From positions 70,888 to 134,887 of the forward strand of contig NW_001865040.1 in assembly GCF_000002865.3 (NCBI RefSeq): 64,000 nt of DNA, read 5' to 3'. The first letter of the stretch is position 1, and each line of letters begins with the position of its first letter. Below the pieces are notes generated by a model. The model saw only the letters and a program-made list of their open reading frames with translations. It ran no database searches and was not told the DNA's origin. Below are positions 1 through 10,200 of the stretch, one piece after another. The DNA comes from Monosiga brevicollis MX1 (Eukaryota; Opisthokonta; Choanoflagellata; Craspedida; Salpingoecidae). The translations under genes and the position numbers were made by a program.

Positions 1-276
1 AGCAGAAGAGCAGAAGAAGAAGAAGAAGAAGACGAGAGAGAGGGCACAGCGTGTGGTATATTGTGTGTGCGGTCAAGGGTCGCGGGTAATGGGCAAGAAC
101 ACACAAGGGCCGCTGGCGCCTTCACATGCACGGTGTGCAAGTGGGACTATGGCGGCGAGGTGGCGCGCTGGCTCGTCACGTGTCTCTTTGTGTGTGTGTG
201 TGTGTATGCAAAAAGAAAAGGCGGCGGGTTTCGCCTCACATGACCACAGTGAAAGGAACGTCTACAAGGAACTTAC

Positions 277-337
277 CACCGTTGAAGATGGAGCGCTGGA
301 GCATGGACTGGCGCCCGGGGGCAGCCATGGAAGACAT
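277..337 (-). CDS. First coding exon of a gene running off the left edge (partial)
   Basis: On the minus strand an ATG at 337-335 opens a 61-base reading frame (MSSMAAPGRQSMLQ...) ending at a consensus donor (GGTG|GTAAGT, donor at 276-271). No continuation was recognised between 1 and 276, so the next exon is probably outside the window. A long CT/CA microsatellite on the sense strand lies 70-230 bases upstream, as for several other genes here. The product cannot be named from 20 residues. It rests only on a good donor, an ATG and the flanking tract, so it could be a chance frame. Confidence 0.35.
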
Positions 338-403
338 GGCCTTGTGCACGGCGGTCAACATCCTGTCAGGTACAACAAAACCCAAAAATCGGAAATGGCA
401 GCG

Positions 404-404
<1 letters not shown>

Positions 405-437
<33 letters not shown>

Positions 438-563
438 CCACGAGGCACAGAGAGAGAGAGAGAGAAGAGAGAGAAGAGAGAGAAGAGAGAGAGAAGAGAG
501 AGAGAAGAGAGAAGAGAGAGAAGAGAGAGAAGAGAGAGAGAAGAGAGAAGAGAAAGAAGAGAG
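405..563. repeat. (TG)n followed by (GA)n-rich microsatellite
   Basis: A (TG)n run at about 405-436 is followed by interrupted GAGAGAA repeats at 448-563. Read on the minus strand this is a pyrimidine tract just upstream of the candidate start at 337. Open frames across it encode only low-complexity RE/SL/CV strings and are not genes. Positions 1-51 hold a shorter AGA/GAA-rich stretch, and 187-206 another (TG)n run. Confidence 0.9.
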
Positions 564-623
564 AAAACCATAGTTGAGAACAAAAGGCTTGGCGAGCAAC
601 CTGACTGCAACGTTTGGAAACAA

Positions 624-646
624 AAAGTGTGACAACATCACACTTT
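624..646. other. Short perfect inverted repeat, AAAGTGTGA arms
   Basis: AAAGTGTGA (624-632) and TCACACTTT (638-646) are perfect 9-base inverted arms with a 5-base spacer. It lies between the partial gene on the left and the 3' end of the protease gene. A related pair with 11-base arms occurs at 13382-13438. The role is unknown: a palindromic binding site or a transcript hairpin are both possible. Confidence 0.6.
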
Positions 647-756
647 ACCATTGGGACGCTGGATTCACACACACGTGCCTTCAGAAATTAGATCAATTTT
701 GAAGAGTTGTTGTTTAGATTGGTCCGTTCGGTAGGCGAGCCGGCCTCATAGTTTAC

Positions 757-3068
757 TTAGGTGGTGGTGACGAGGCACTGGCTGGCTTGGGTGACCTTGC
801 GCTCGGGCATGTGCAATACGTAGGCGAGATTGAGGGGGTTCTCGACAACCACCCGCCACTTGGTGCCACGGGCACAGGCTGCGCCCGCGACCTCGTAGCT
901 GAGGCAGCTCCCCAGGACGGCCAGGCGACGCTCGTATCGCCCCTCACGTTTCTCCTCGAGCGCCAATGTCAGATTGGCGGGCGCCTGGCCGTTGCCTGGC
1001 TCTTCGACGCACACGTGAAATCGATACGCGGCGCAAGCCTTGGTCTTAAACTTGATGCTCCAGCGCTTGCGAGCCTTGCGGGAGCCATATGTGCTGTAGC
1101 TGGCCGTGCAAGCACAGACCCCACTAGATGCCTCTTCATGGCTCCCCGCAGTGTCGGTGCTCGCTGTGGTACTTGGGGCCAGCGCCACGGTACTCGCTTC
1201 AAACGCGGGCGTCTCTGTCATTGACGTTGGGGTTGTGACGAGCGCAGTCGGGGTGGGCGCGGCGATGGACGCTGTGGTCGTCTCGTCCACGGATGATACC
1301 AAATCATTCAATACCGCATACAACCAGTATTGCCCCAGCGAGGCGTACGCATCGAGCAGGCCCCGTTGGTCGGTCTGAGCACTGACGCGTATGTAATAGC
1401 TGCCCGGTACCAGGCGCAGCGACAATTCAAGCCCTTGAGCCACCAGTCCACCTCGCCCGTCGAGTAGTTGGACATTGAGTTTCAAGTTGGCCCCCAACGT
1501 GTGGGCAGGCGCCACAAAGCTTTGCATGCGCATCTGGAAATGTACAATGTTTGGGCGCACGACCTCAAATTCGTAAAAGTCGACATCAGCCTCGTGGCCC
1601 AGCACGCCCTGCAACAGCAGGCTCTTGTCTCTGACAGCTGCCATCGATGCCGTGGTGAGCGTGTCTCCGGCCTCATCGGCCCGCGAACCCAGCGCCGCTC
1701 GTAAAATCTGCACATTGTCTTGTTGCACATTGGCGTTGGGATAGTCGCCCTATCAGAGTTTGCCGTCAGGAACAATGCCACACACAAAGCAGGCGTGAGT
1801 TGCCGGCCCAGGCGCCGTAGCCGGGTCCAGCCCGACACAGGCGGTCCCGAGGTGGCGTCATCTCCCAGAAGTGGATGGCAGCAGGTAAACACACCTGTGA
1901 CCAAACAGTGTATTGGCGGTTGTAGGCCGAGCCCATGATCACGCCCGTGTCGCCACTCCCCGTGTAATACGTCTGCACAGTCTGGCCAACTTTGGTTCCC
2001 AGATGCACGAGCCCAAAAATGTGTCCAAGTTCGTGGCTTACGGCTTCCGCACTACGTTAAAGGCAGAGGGAGACCACGAATGGAAGCAGGGATAGCGGTC
2101 GAGAGCAACGGGAAGTAGGTAAGCAAAGCGAGTGAGCAAGGTTGAATCAAAAAAAGTTGTTGGCAGGCAGGCTTGAACATGCTGGTCAGCATAAGGAGCA
2201 CCGGGCTGTCTCGACGTCTTACATGTAGTCGGCGCGCTGGTACAGGCGGTCAAAAAACACTGCCAACGCAGGGCCACAACAACAACAACAACACCAGCAG
2301 CCGCGGGTCAAGAGCAACGTTTGTTTGAGGCGTACGGAAGGGTCGGTGCGAGTTGCCAACCAAGCTGCCGACGCGAGCAACGACCGAATAGCAATTGCGT
2401 ACCCAAGGCGGGGGAATAGACAGTCAGGAGGTCGGAACGCGGCCAGACACCCACAAAGGAGTAGCCACCACCGGCGCTAAAGGGCATGACGGCGTTGGAT
2501 CTTTGGACGTGGCTTGTCACGAGAACGTGAGCATATCGGCTCAAGGTGGGCGATGGCGCCTCCGTAGTGACATCCACGTCAAAGGCTGAAAAATCTTCAA
2601 CGACGCGTTGCCAAACTTCGTAGATGACGAGGCGCTCTTCAGCATCGAAATGGCTCGAATTGCCCGAAGTGTCAAAGGCGCGGGCCTCATATTCGCCGTA
2701 GCGAGAGGATGAGAGTGAGCGGTGCCCATCAAAGTCAATGAAGATGGTGTGCGTTGCAGCGGGATTGCTGTGCAGCTGCGGCAAGCCTATCACAAGACAC
2801 GAGGAGGTAGCGCTGCGTGAGCTGTGGTGCGGGAGGGCAGCTGGGTTCTTGGCAAGTTGTGTGTCATACCTCGGTGGTCAAGGTCGAGGGTCGAAGCAAG
2901 GCTCAGCGCCCGGCGCGAGGCTGCGCGGGCAAGACGGCTTGAGGGCTCATAGACGGGCAGTGGTTCAGGGTCGTGCAGAGCAAAGCTGTCTGAGGCCGTA
3001 GTGCGAGATACTGGCAGGCAGGCAAGCGCAGCCACCAACACCGTGTGGCGCCAGCAAGTTGGGGCCAT
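757..3068 (-). CDS. Secreted metzincin-type zinc metalloprotease with C-terminal PPC-like domain
   Basis: Five exons (3068-2870, 2786-2403, 2259-2223, 2051-1895, 1749-757) join in phase to 589 codons plus stop. The N-terminus has a signal peptide (hydrophobic VLVAALACLPVS). The zinc site HELGHIFGLVH (residues about 213-223, bases 2035-2003) is the HExxHxxGxxH metzincin signature, and GVIMG about 23 residues later fits the Met-turn. Before the site, FIDFDGH and VVEDFSAFDVDVTTEAP resemble a family of bacterial-type secreted metallopeptidases; DYPNANVQQD after the Met-turn fits the same family. The next roughly 130 residues resemble a bacterial prepeptidase C-terminal (PPC) beta-sandwich, followed by a Thr/Ala/Ser-rich linker and a Cys-containing tail domain I do not recognise. 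It is probably an extracellular protease; the substrate is unknown. The neighbour at 4326 is divergent, 1.26 kb away. The core is confident; the PPC call is by resemblance only. Confidence 0.87.
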
Positions 3069-3744
3069 CTTGATGCCCTATGCCGCATGTGATGCCAGCA
3101 AGACGGCAACAAAGGCAGTGGGACCTATCCAGCAGTCGCCAGCCGTGGTAGAGAAGTCGAAGGAGAAATGCCGCAAGCACGGGTCGGGCCACAGAGCCAG
3201 TTGAGACTCGAGCGAGGCCCGACGGTTGACCAATCGTGTGTGTGAGTGCGAGTGTGCATGTGTGGATATCTAGCTCATCCGTGCTCAGCCAAGGGGGCAA
3301 CATGTCCTAGTTGTCCAACGGCTTGGATCGATGCTTCCCTTTTTTTTTTTTTTCCAAACCCCATTGTTTCGAGGTTGGCAAGGGTTGGCTCGAGGCCAAG
3401 AAAGCTGACGGTGGAGAAAAGCGCGCTCGTGTCCCCTTTGCACTCGGTCAAAAGCACTGCCGAAACCGTACACCGTATCGTTGACAGTGTCCGCGGGGGC
3501 TGCAGGTTGCTGTGCAACGCTCCGTCAGTCTCAACGGCACTGACAGGATGAGGTCGGGGCTTGATCGCTTGTCTCGCGAGAGTGCTAAATCCTGGCAGTC
3601 CGTGGGTCAAACGGAGTTGAGATGTCATGAGCAGATGTGAGGAGAAAGAGTCTGATACTGCATCAGAAGGCACCCTGTGGCTGCCATTCAAAGCCTCATT
3701 CCGCAGCCAGCCATCAAGCGAGAACGTGTTCCCCATGAGTTGGG

Positions 3745-3780
<36 letters not shown>

Positions 3781-4017
3781 GCCGCCCGGATTTGCATACA
3801 GGCACACTGCATACATGCACGTATCATTGTCAGACAAACCCGAAAACTCCGAGATTCAGTCCACACGCTGCCCTTCAACCCTAGAAGATGAGCCTAAATA
3901 CGAGATTACCGCACGTTACATAACACATATAGTTGTACTTTAAGTAGAACTTTTATAGGATGATGAAGAAAATTAATGTCATCGTACTGCCGCATTTTGA
4001 CGATTTGGTTGCAGTCG

Positions 4018-4105
<88 letters not shown>

Positions 4106-4325
4106 CTCACTGATCGTGCGGACGGATCGGATCGCGCGCGCGCGCGTGTGTGTGTATGTGGTGAGTGCGGTGCGCTGGCAGAGTCATTGGCTCTCGCAAA
4201 CGCGTCACAGTAAGGGTGGTGAGGAGGAGGAGGGGAGCCCGGCTGTACCTGCAAGTGGTGTGATACACCCAGACGGCTGATCAAAATGGCTGCTGCTCAG
4301 GATCGAATTTAGGAGCATCGGAAGC
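3069..4325. other. Divergent intergenic region with poly(A) and (CT)n tracts
   Basis: About 1.26 kb between the divergent protease and DUF1214 genes with no supported gene. It holds a T run near 3340-3352, an A run of about 32 bases at 3745-3776, and a pure (CT)n block of about 80 bases at 4021-4101 followed by GCGCGCGCGTGTGTGTG. The CT block is on the sense strand of the downstream plus gene, 225 bases before its ATG. Frames through these tracts are low complexity. Confidence 0.85.
4021..4101 (+). repeat. (CT)40 microsatellite
   Basis: An uninterrupted CT dinucleotide run of about 81 bases, sense-oriented to the DUF1214 gene whose ATG is 225 bases downstream. It belongs to the set of upstream CT tracts discussed as a finding. 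Confidence 0.97.
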
Positions 4326-6841
4326 ATGTTGGATCTCAGCGGTGGTCGATTCTGGCTGGTCCTGGGCCTGGCGCCAATCACTTTGATCTGGTGGTTTGGT
4401 TCGTTGCTGGCGTTGCTCTCACCGTTCCCAAGGCGTATTGTCGCTGTGTGCACTCGCGTCCACACTTTGAGTCTCCCTCCACTCACGCAGCTGGATCGGA
4501 TTTTGCATGCTGCAGGTATCAAGCGCTCAGTGCTGGGTCTGGCCAATCTGTACAAGGCGGGCGTGAAATTCTATCTGAGCCTTTGGGGCGAGACCTTTGG
4601 TGCGCTTCGCTCGGAAGAAGCAGAGCCATTCCAGCTCGGCTTCCGCCCTCCACCTCATCCATTCATGGGTGCGGCCACGTTGATGTAGAGGATGTGGCAG
4701 CGCGACGCGTCGTCTCCGGCACCACCTGGGATGAGTTTTGCGACAGTCTCAAAGCCGCCGGTGCCGTCGTCATGTCCAAAGGTGAGCTCAGCCCCGCCGT
4801 CCCTCTTTGCCGTCTTACCGTAGCGCCCCCCTCGCACGCACCCACATCGTTCCCCTTGCTTCGTTGCCTATATGTTCAAAGGGACCCCAAAGGATCCTTT
4901 CAACCAGGTGCGCAGTGTTTCATCTTGACGCCGGGCACGCGCGGCCGCGCATCCCGTGCGTTGATTCTGATTTTGACTTTGTCATTGATTGCTCATTTCT
5001 CTGGCCCAGGCCGAGGGCTATCGCTACCTCTCGCGCCTAGTACGTGGTGGATTGGAGAATTTTATCGAAAACGCTGACCCTCGTGCACCGCGCTTCACCA
5101 GCATCGCCAACGGGTCAGTCTCGCCACGTCGAGCCGTGCGGCGATAAACCCGCACGTGGTTGCCGTTAGGGTCCTTCTTACCCGAGCCCTTCTCATCATC
5201 CACCCTTGTAGTCTGCGGGCAGCACCTGTCAAGCTTGGCGCCGACAACCCAGACAACCTCTATGAGAATGCAACCATCGATGGTCGCCTTACTTACCGTA
5301 TTTGGGGCCACCGCGGGACCGTCGACATGCTCGGCTTTGGTGTGCAAGTCAGTCACTCTTGCCCGTGATCGTTCTTACCTCCATGCCCATGCTTCAAAAT
5401 CATGCCGTCCCTCTCACTTCTCAAACACGCATCACGCTGGCCTTGCAGGCCGGGCAGTATGGCAAGCCCGGCGGTCTCAAAACCGTGGCTTATAAGGAGG
5501 TGGATGACCTCACCATCAATCCCGATGGCAGCTTTGAGATCTTTGTAGGTGCTCTTTGCCGAGCTGTCCGTCTCCGTGTTCTCCTATGACATCGGGTGTT
5601 TGTTCTGACTGTGACGGGCTTGCGTTTCATGCCCGTCATCTACAGGTGGGGCCTGAGAAGCCGGCGGGCGCCATCAATTACCTGCAATCTGTGACCGAGC
5701 CGCCGCAAGGCATGATCATCGTCCGCCAAACATTTGGCGATCGTCGCAAGGAAGCCGCCGCCACCGTACGTGTCCTGCACGGCTATTCCTGCGGGCCAAG
5801 ATCGGTCAAACAGACTCAACCCACTCGTACGCTCGTTTGCACCACGCTCGTTTGCACCACGCTCGTTGGTACCAGATGCAAATTGAGGTGCATGGCCAGA
5901 AGAACGTACCCACGCCCTTGACTTGTTCGGCTCTTGATGAGGGCTTGAACTCGACTGCCCTTTTTGTTGGGGGCGCCTCCATGATGTTTGCTCGCTGGGC
6001 CGATGGCTTTCAAAAACACGCCAATCAACTGCCTCTTTTTGACCAGGTCTGTCTGCATCCTAGGCTTCAATGGACTTGTGCGTCTTGCCCGTCCTAACAA
6101 CGCATCCACCTGAATTCTGCTTTGTCTCGGACAGAAACTCTCGGATAGCGTGGGTGGCAACCCTAACATTCGCTACTATCACTCTTATTGGGCAATCGAT
6201 GCCGACGAAGCCCTGGTATGTTGCACATGTCTTGTTTTCGTCCACGCCCAGGCTTGACTCCCATCGGCGTGCACTGCCTGGTGGGTGCTTGCCACTCAAC
6301 TCGTGCAAAAATGCCTTCACATGCGCCCATACAAATGTGTGTTTTAGGTGATCGAGGCCAAGCCACCACCGTGTCGCACCTGGAACTTTCAGCTCAACAA
6401 CTATTGGACAGAGAGCCTCGACTATCGCTACTTTGACGTTCATACCAACAAGGTCAAATCTTCACGCCCTTAGCTCCTGCTGGCCGTGATTTGCGCGAGT
6501 GTCTGTGGATGTTCCCGCATTCATTCTAATGACCCCCGTAGTTTATCGCCACTTACGACGACAAGGACAACAGCGTCTGTATCGTGGTGGCCGATCGCCC
6601 GCCCCAAATGTCCCGCCCTCACAATTATCTCACCACTGATGGCCACCGCTGTGGCACCATGTGTTTTCGCTGGTGCATGCCCGAGGTTCGTGCGCGGCAA
6701 GGAGGCACACGTGAATATTGATGACAAGGCTTACCCCCCTCGCATTTCCTTGTTGCCCCTTGGCATGTATCACAGGTGTCCGATGAGGACCTTCCCCACC
6801 CAAAAATCAAGGTGGTCAAGCTCACTGAGCTTGAGCAGTGA
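4326..6841 (+). CDS. Membrane-anchored DUF1214-domain protein
   Basis: Twelve exons (4326-4599, 4689-4781, 4882-4907, 5010-5113, 5212-5347, 5449-5544, 5646-5765, 5876-6046, 6135-6215, 6348-6452, 6542-6685, 6776-6841) keep phase throughout and give 471 residues. Residues 8-34 form one strongly hydrophobic segment (ITLIWWFGSLLALL), probably a signal anchor. The rest fits the DUF1214 family: NPDNLYENATIDG, YRIWGHRGT, DLTINPDGSFEI and LIVRQTF-like GMIIVRQTFGDRR, then TWNFQLNNYWTESLDYRY and FIATYDDKDNSVCIVVA near the C-terminus. DUF1214 has no settled biochemical role; it is widespread in bacteria and patchy in eukaryotes, so old horizontal transfer followed by intron gain is possible (inference). 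The ATG gives the anchor; no better upstream start is visible. The 3' end converges on the next gene with 393 bases between stops. Confidence 0.88.
5822..5872 (+). repeat. 16-base tandem repeat within an intron
   Basis: Three imperfect copies of a unit like GCTCGTTTGCACCAC lie in intron 7 of the DUF1214 gene, ending at the acceptor (TACCAG|ATG). The repeat forms most of the distal intron, including the polypyrimidine region, so copy-number change would alter intron length but not the coding frame. Confidence 0.75.
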
Positions 6842-7105
6842 ACCTAAACCAAGATTGAACCAACGCCCTGCCCGACTTTTGATGAATTCTGAAGAGACAC
6901 CGCATGCTCCCACTCCTTGTACCACTGGCCTCTGCGCTTTGCAGGCTCTTCGTCGATAAGAAGTTCCAAAAAACGTGCAATTGGATGTGAAAATCAAGTC
7001 TCAAATCGAATCGAAGCACACCAAAGACATGACAAAGCAGTCTCATAGACAGCGCCTCATCTTTCCACGAGACAAGACAGGGCTAGTTAAAGTGAATGTG
7101 AATAG

Positions 7106-7111
7106 AATAAA
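7106..7111 (+). promoter_or_regulatory. Candidate AATAAA polyadenylation signal of the DUF1214 gene
   Basis: AATAAA occurs 265 bases after the DUF1214 stop (6839-6841), inside the 393-base convergent region between that gene and the bestrophin-like gene. Position and orientation fit a plus-strand 3' end. Nothing else is seen in 6842-7234. A single hexamer could be chance. Confidence 0.4.
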
Positions 7112-7234
7112 GAAATCCAACATTTTCGCTTTGACTGGGAGTAGGTGTCAGCACAGCTGATGCACTTGCCAGCACACGTGAGGGAACGGATGTGCATATG
7201 GGTCCAGCAGAAGCTGGCGCGGGAATGCGGAAGA

Positions 7235-10200
7235 TCACAAGTACGTATTATCGTGGCGCAGTGGCGGAGATCGGGTGGAGGGGGAAGCTAGTGCATCGGT
7301 CGAAGCAGGGGGGTTTTCACTCGTGTCGGCCGCCGCCAATGCAGCGGCCGTCAGGGGCCCGACTGGGGTGTCTTCTGCACCAACTTCGCTTGCCAGTCGC
7401 GAGTTGGGATGACGGCGCTTGAGCGAGCCCCGGTCGGAGAATTCAAGACTCTCCACAACCTCGTCGTCGCCCATATTTGAAGCAGCTGGGACGGTGACGG
7501 AGGCGTGTCGTGAGGCTGTAGCTGCCACACTCGCCTCACCCGATGAAACACGCGTCATGCGTGTGGGGCTGTCTCCTGCCATCATGCTCATGCTGAGCAT
7601 GGATGCCCGAGGCATGGACGGGGAAAGCTCCACATAAGCATGCTCCGAAGAGCCCCTCTTGGAGCCCCACGGGCCTCGCATCTCGTCCGAGGCACGCAGT
7701 GCGTTAGGAGGGCGAGGCGCGGCCAGTGGAATGGAACCAGCCGAGTTGGTGGGCTCGTGATCTCCTTCGGAAGCTACAGGGCCAGAGGGACTCTCCCGCC
7801 CCTGGCTCATGGCACTGCTATCGGCGTAGTTATTGCTCACCGACAGGTGCAGCATGGCCTGGCCAGCAAGACCGGTATCAGCGTCGCTGTGAGAGGGCAC
7901 AGTGACATTGCTGCCGCTGCGATGACGGTCGTAGCGCTCCTGAGCAAATACACGATCGTCCAGGGCCGCATTGCCTGGTGGTAAAAAGACCGATGTGCGC
8001 AACACAAAGAAGGGCCAAAACGAGGTGGTGAGATGCCAGCAATGACTGTCGTGGGATTGCATGCGACGTGGCAAAACAAACTAATATGATAATGTCTTCA
8101 AGGCAGCATGGCTTGGCCATAAAAAGAGAGAGCGGGTGGACACCACCATGGGATGACAGCCAGCCGGCTCACCTGCAGGCAAGAGCTCGCGAAGGATGCT
8201 CATCTCATCGAGGCCCTGGGATTTAGACTGCTCAACAATGTGCCGGATGTCCATCGGAGGCTCAGATCGAGAGTGGCTCTCGCGTTGGCCCTCGCTGTGG
8301 CTGTGCCCCGAGTTGGAGGGGGAATGGTGGGATGACTTGAGGCTTCGCAGCTTTTGTACTATAACGCTGTTGGTGGAGTGGTTCAGGGCAGATTCGATGG
8401 ATCGTGACACGGGCGGCGGCGGATATGGCGGGCCCGGGGCCATGTCCTGCGCATGCTCGCGTGCAACCGCCTCCATTTCAGCGAATGCAAAGTCTGAGGT
8501 GTCTGAGGTTGACACCGGGACCGGGAACGGCGGGGCACCGCTGGCATAGTCTGGGGAGACCATCAACATGCCCGGGGTCGTTGGTACTTGCGATATCATG
8601 GAGGGTACATCGCTGACTTTACGCGGCACGGGTGGGTCAGACTCCGTAGACGGTTGCGTATCCGTCAGCCGGCCGCGCCAACTGACGCGACGCGGTTCTC
8701 GGTCATTGCTCAACGGAGGTGGCGGGGTGTTGGCGAGGGCTTCGTCGAGCGATTGAACGCTCAAAATGCTAGGGCGTCTCATGACGTCGGCTTGGGATGA
8801 GCTGCTGGAAGAGCGCTCAGCAATGCTAGTCAAACGATGGTGCGCAGGGTGTCCCATGTTGAGGGGAGGGGGTGGAGGCACCTTGCCAGGCTTGCCGTCA
8901 ACCTCGCCGCTGAGATGGGCCGGTGCGCTGCCCGGGGCTTGATCAAATGCACTACCTGGACTTGTATTGGAGCCAGGTGTCAGAGTAGCGGCGGCAATGG
9001 CCGATCCGACCGGATAGGGGGGTGTTTGGCCCAGTTGGCTCTTTGCATCGTGCCCCAGCGTGGTGATATTTGAGGGGTGAACCGGCACTGGGACGGATTT
9101 GGGTCGTGCGCGCACGTGGTTGCCCAAGGGCGACGGCCGCTCGGGCACCGCACTGCCGGAATTGGGCACACTGGCTTGCTGTGCAATCAACCTATGCAAA
9201 TGCCAAGACGGTGCATTGCGTGAGAAGCGTCAGCAAGCGTCCAGGCCACTTCGTGATCAGAAGCCAGTGGGGGAAAGATGTTCAGATGCGTTTTCAGCTG
9301 CTCGAGAGATGTGCAAGGATTCGCTCAGAGAAGGACGAACGAACCATTCTTGAGCACGAACTGATGCAGCTGCCATGCGATCAGGCGTGTTGCCCATGGA
9401 GCTTTGCTCGCACAAGATGGATAACTGGGCATCATACTATCCGTGACCAACAGAGGCTGATGAGAGCAGTTGATGCTTCGGGTGTCAACGCGGATTTGGG
9501 CTGCCCAAATGGTAGTGTCGGCGATGTGCCAGAGATCGGTTTGCTGCATCAACGAGATGCCTTACCACATCATCTTCGGCGGCACTGGACTGGGCGGTGC
9601 AGACGCTGATGCGATCTTCATCTTCTTCCACCACGGGGGTAAAGCAGCCACAACAACCTGACCTCTTCTTACTAGAGGAGCGTGAAGTTTGGGCACCAGC
9701 AGCCGCATCATAAAGTGACCGCATGTTATGCCCGGAAGTTTGAAGACGCACGGGGCAAGAGGATGGGCAAGACTTACGCCTTGATCACCACGTCCTCGGG
9801 CTTGGCTTGCTCTGGATCAACCCGCTTCATGCTAAAAAAATCGCGCAGGGCTTGCATGGTGGTGCCTCTGTTTGGTGCCACCAGCGAGTCGGCCATCAAA
9901 TTGGACGTCTTCCAGAGTGCAACCTTGGGCCAGCGACTGAGCTCAAATAGGCTCACGTCATCCTATTATTCGGTGCAGACGGCCCAAAGTCATCTGAGAG
10001 CGAAGCGTCTCTCCGGACACAAAGTACGACGAGCATCACCAGCAGGGCTTGACAGCAGCAGCGGCACAACACAAACCTCGCCCACACCATCAAATGGATC
10101 GTCCAAGCCATCCTGGACCGATTGCAGCGCGCCAAAGAGCAAGGTCACGACGACAGCCGAAAAGTCTGTGTGGGACCACGATGCGAGATGAGAGCCGTCC

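Noticed and set aside
236-672. Several overlapping open frames on both strands through the (TG)n/(GA)n block
   Set aside because: They encode only low-complexity VCVCV, REREE or SLLSL strings produced by the microsatellite and have no splice or domain support, apart from the short candidate exon at 277-337.
3745-3776. Poly(A) run as the tail of a LINE, SINE or processed pseudogene
   Set aside because: No retroelement coding or SINE-like body precedes it, and no target-site duplication was found. The same was concluded for the A runs at 19073-19121 and 20457-20486.
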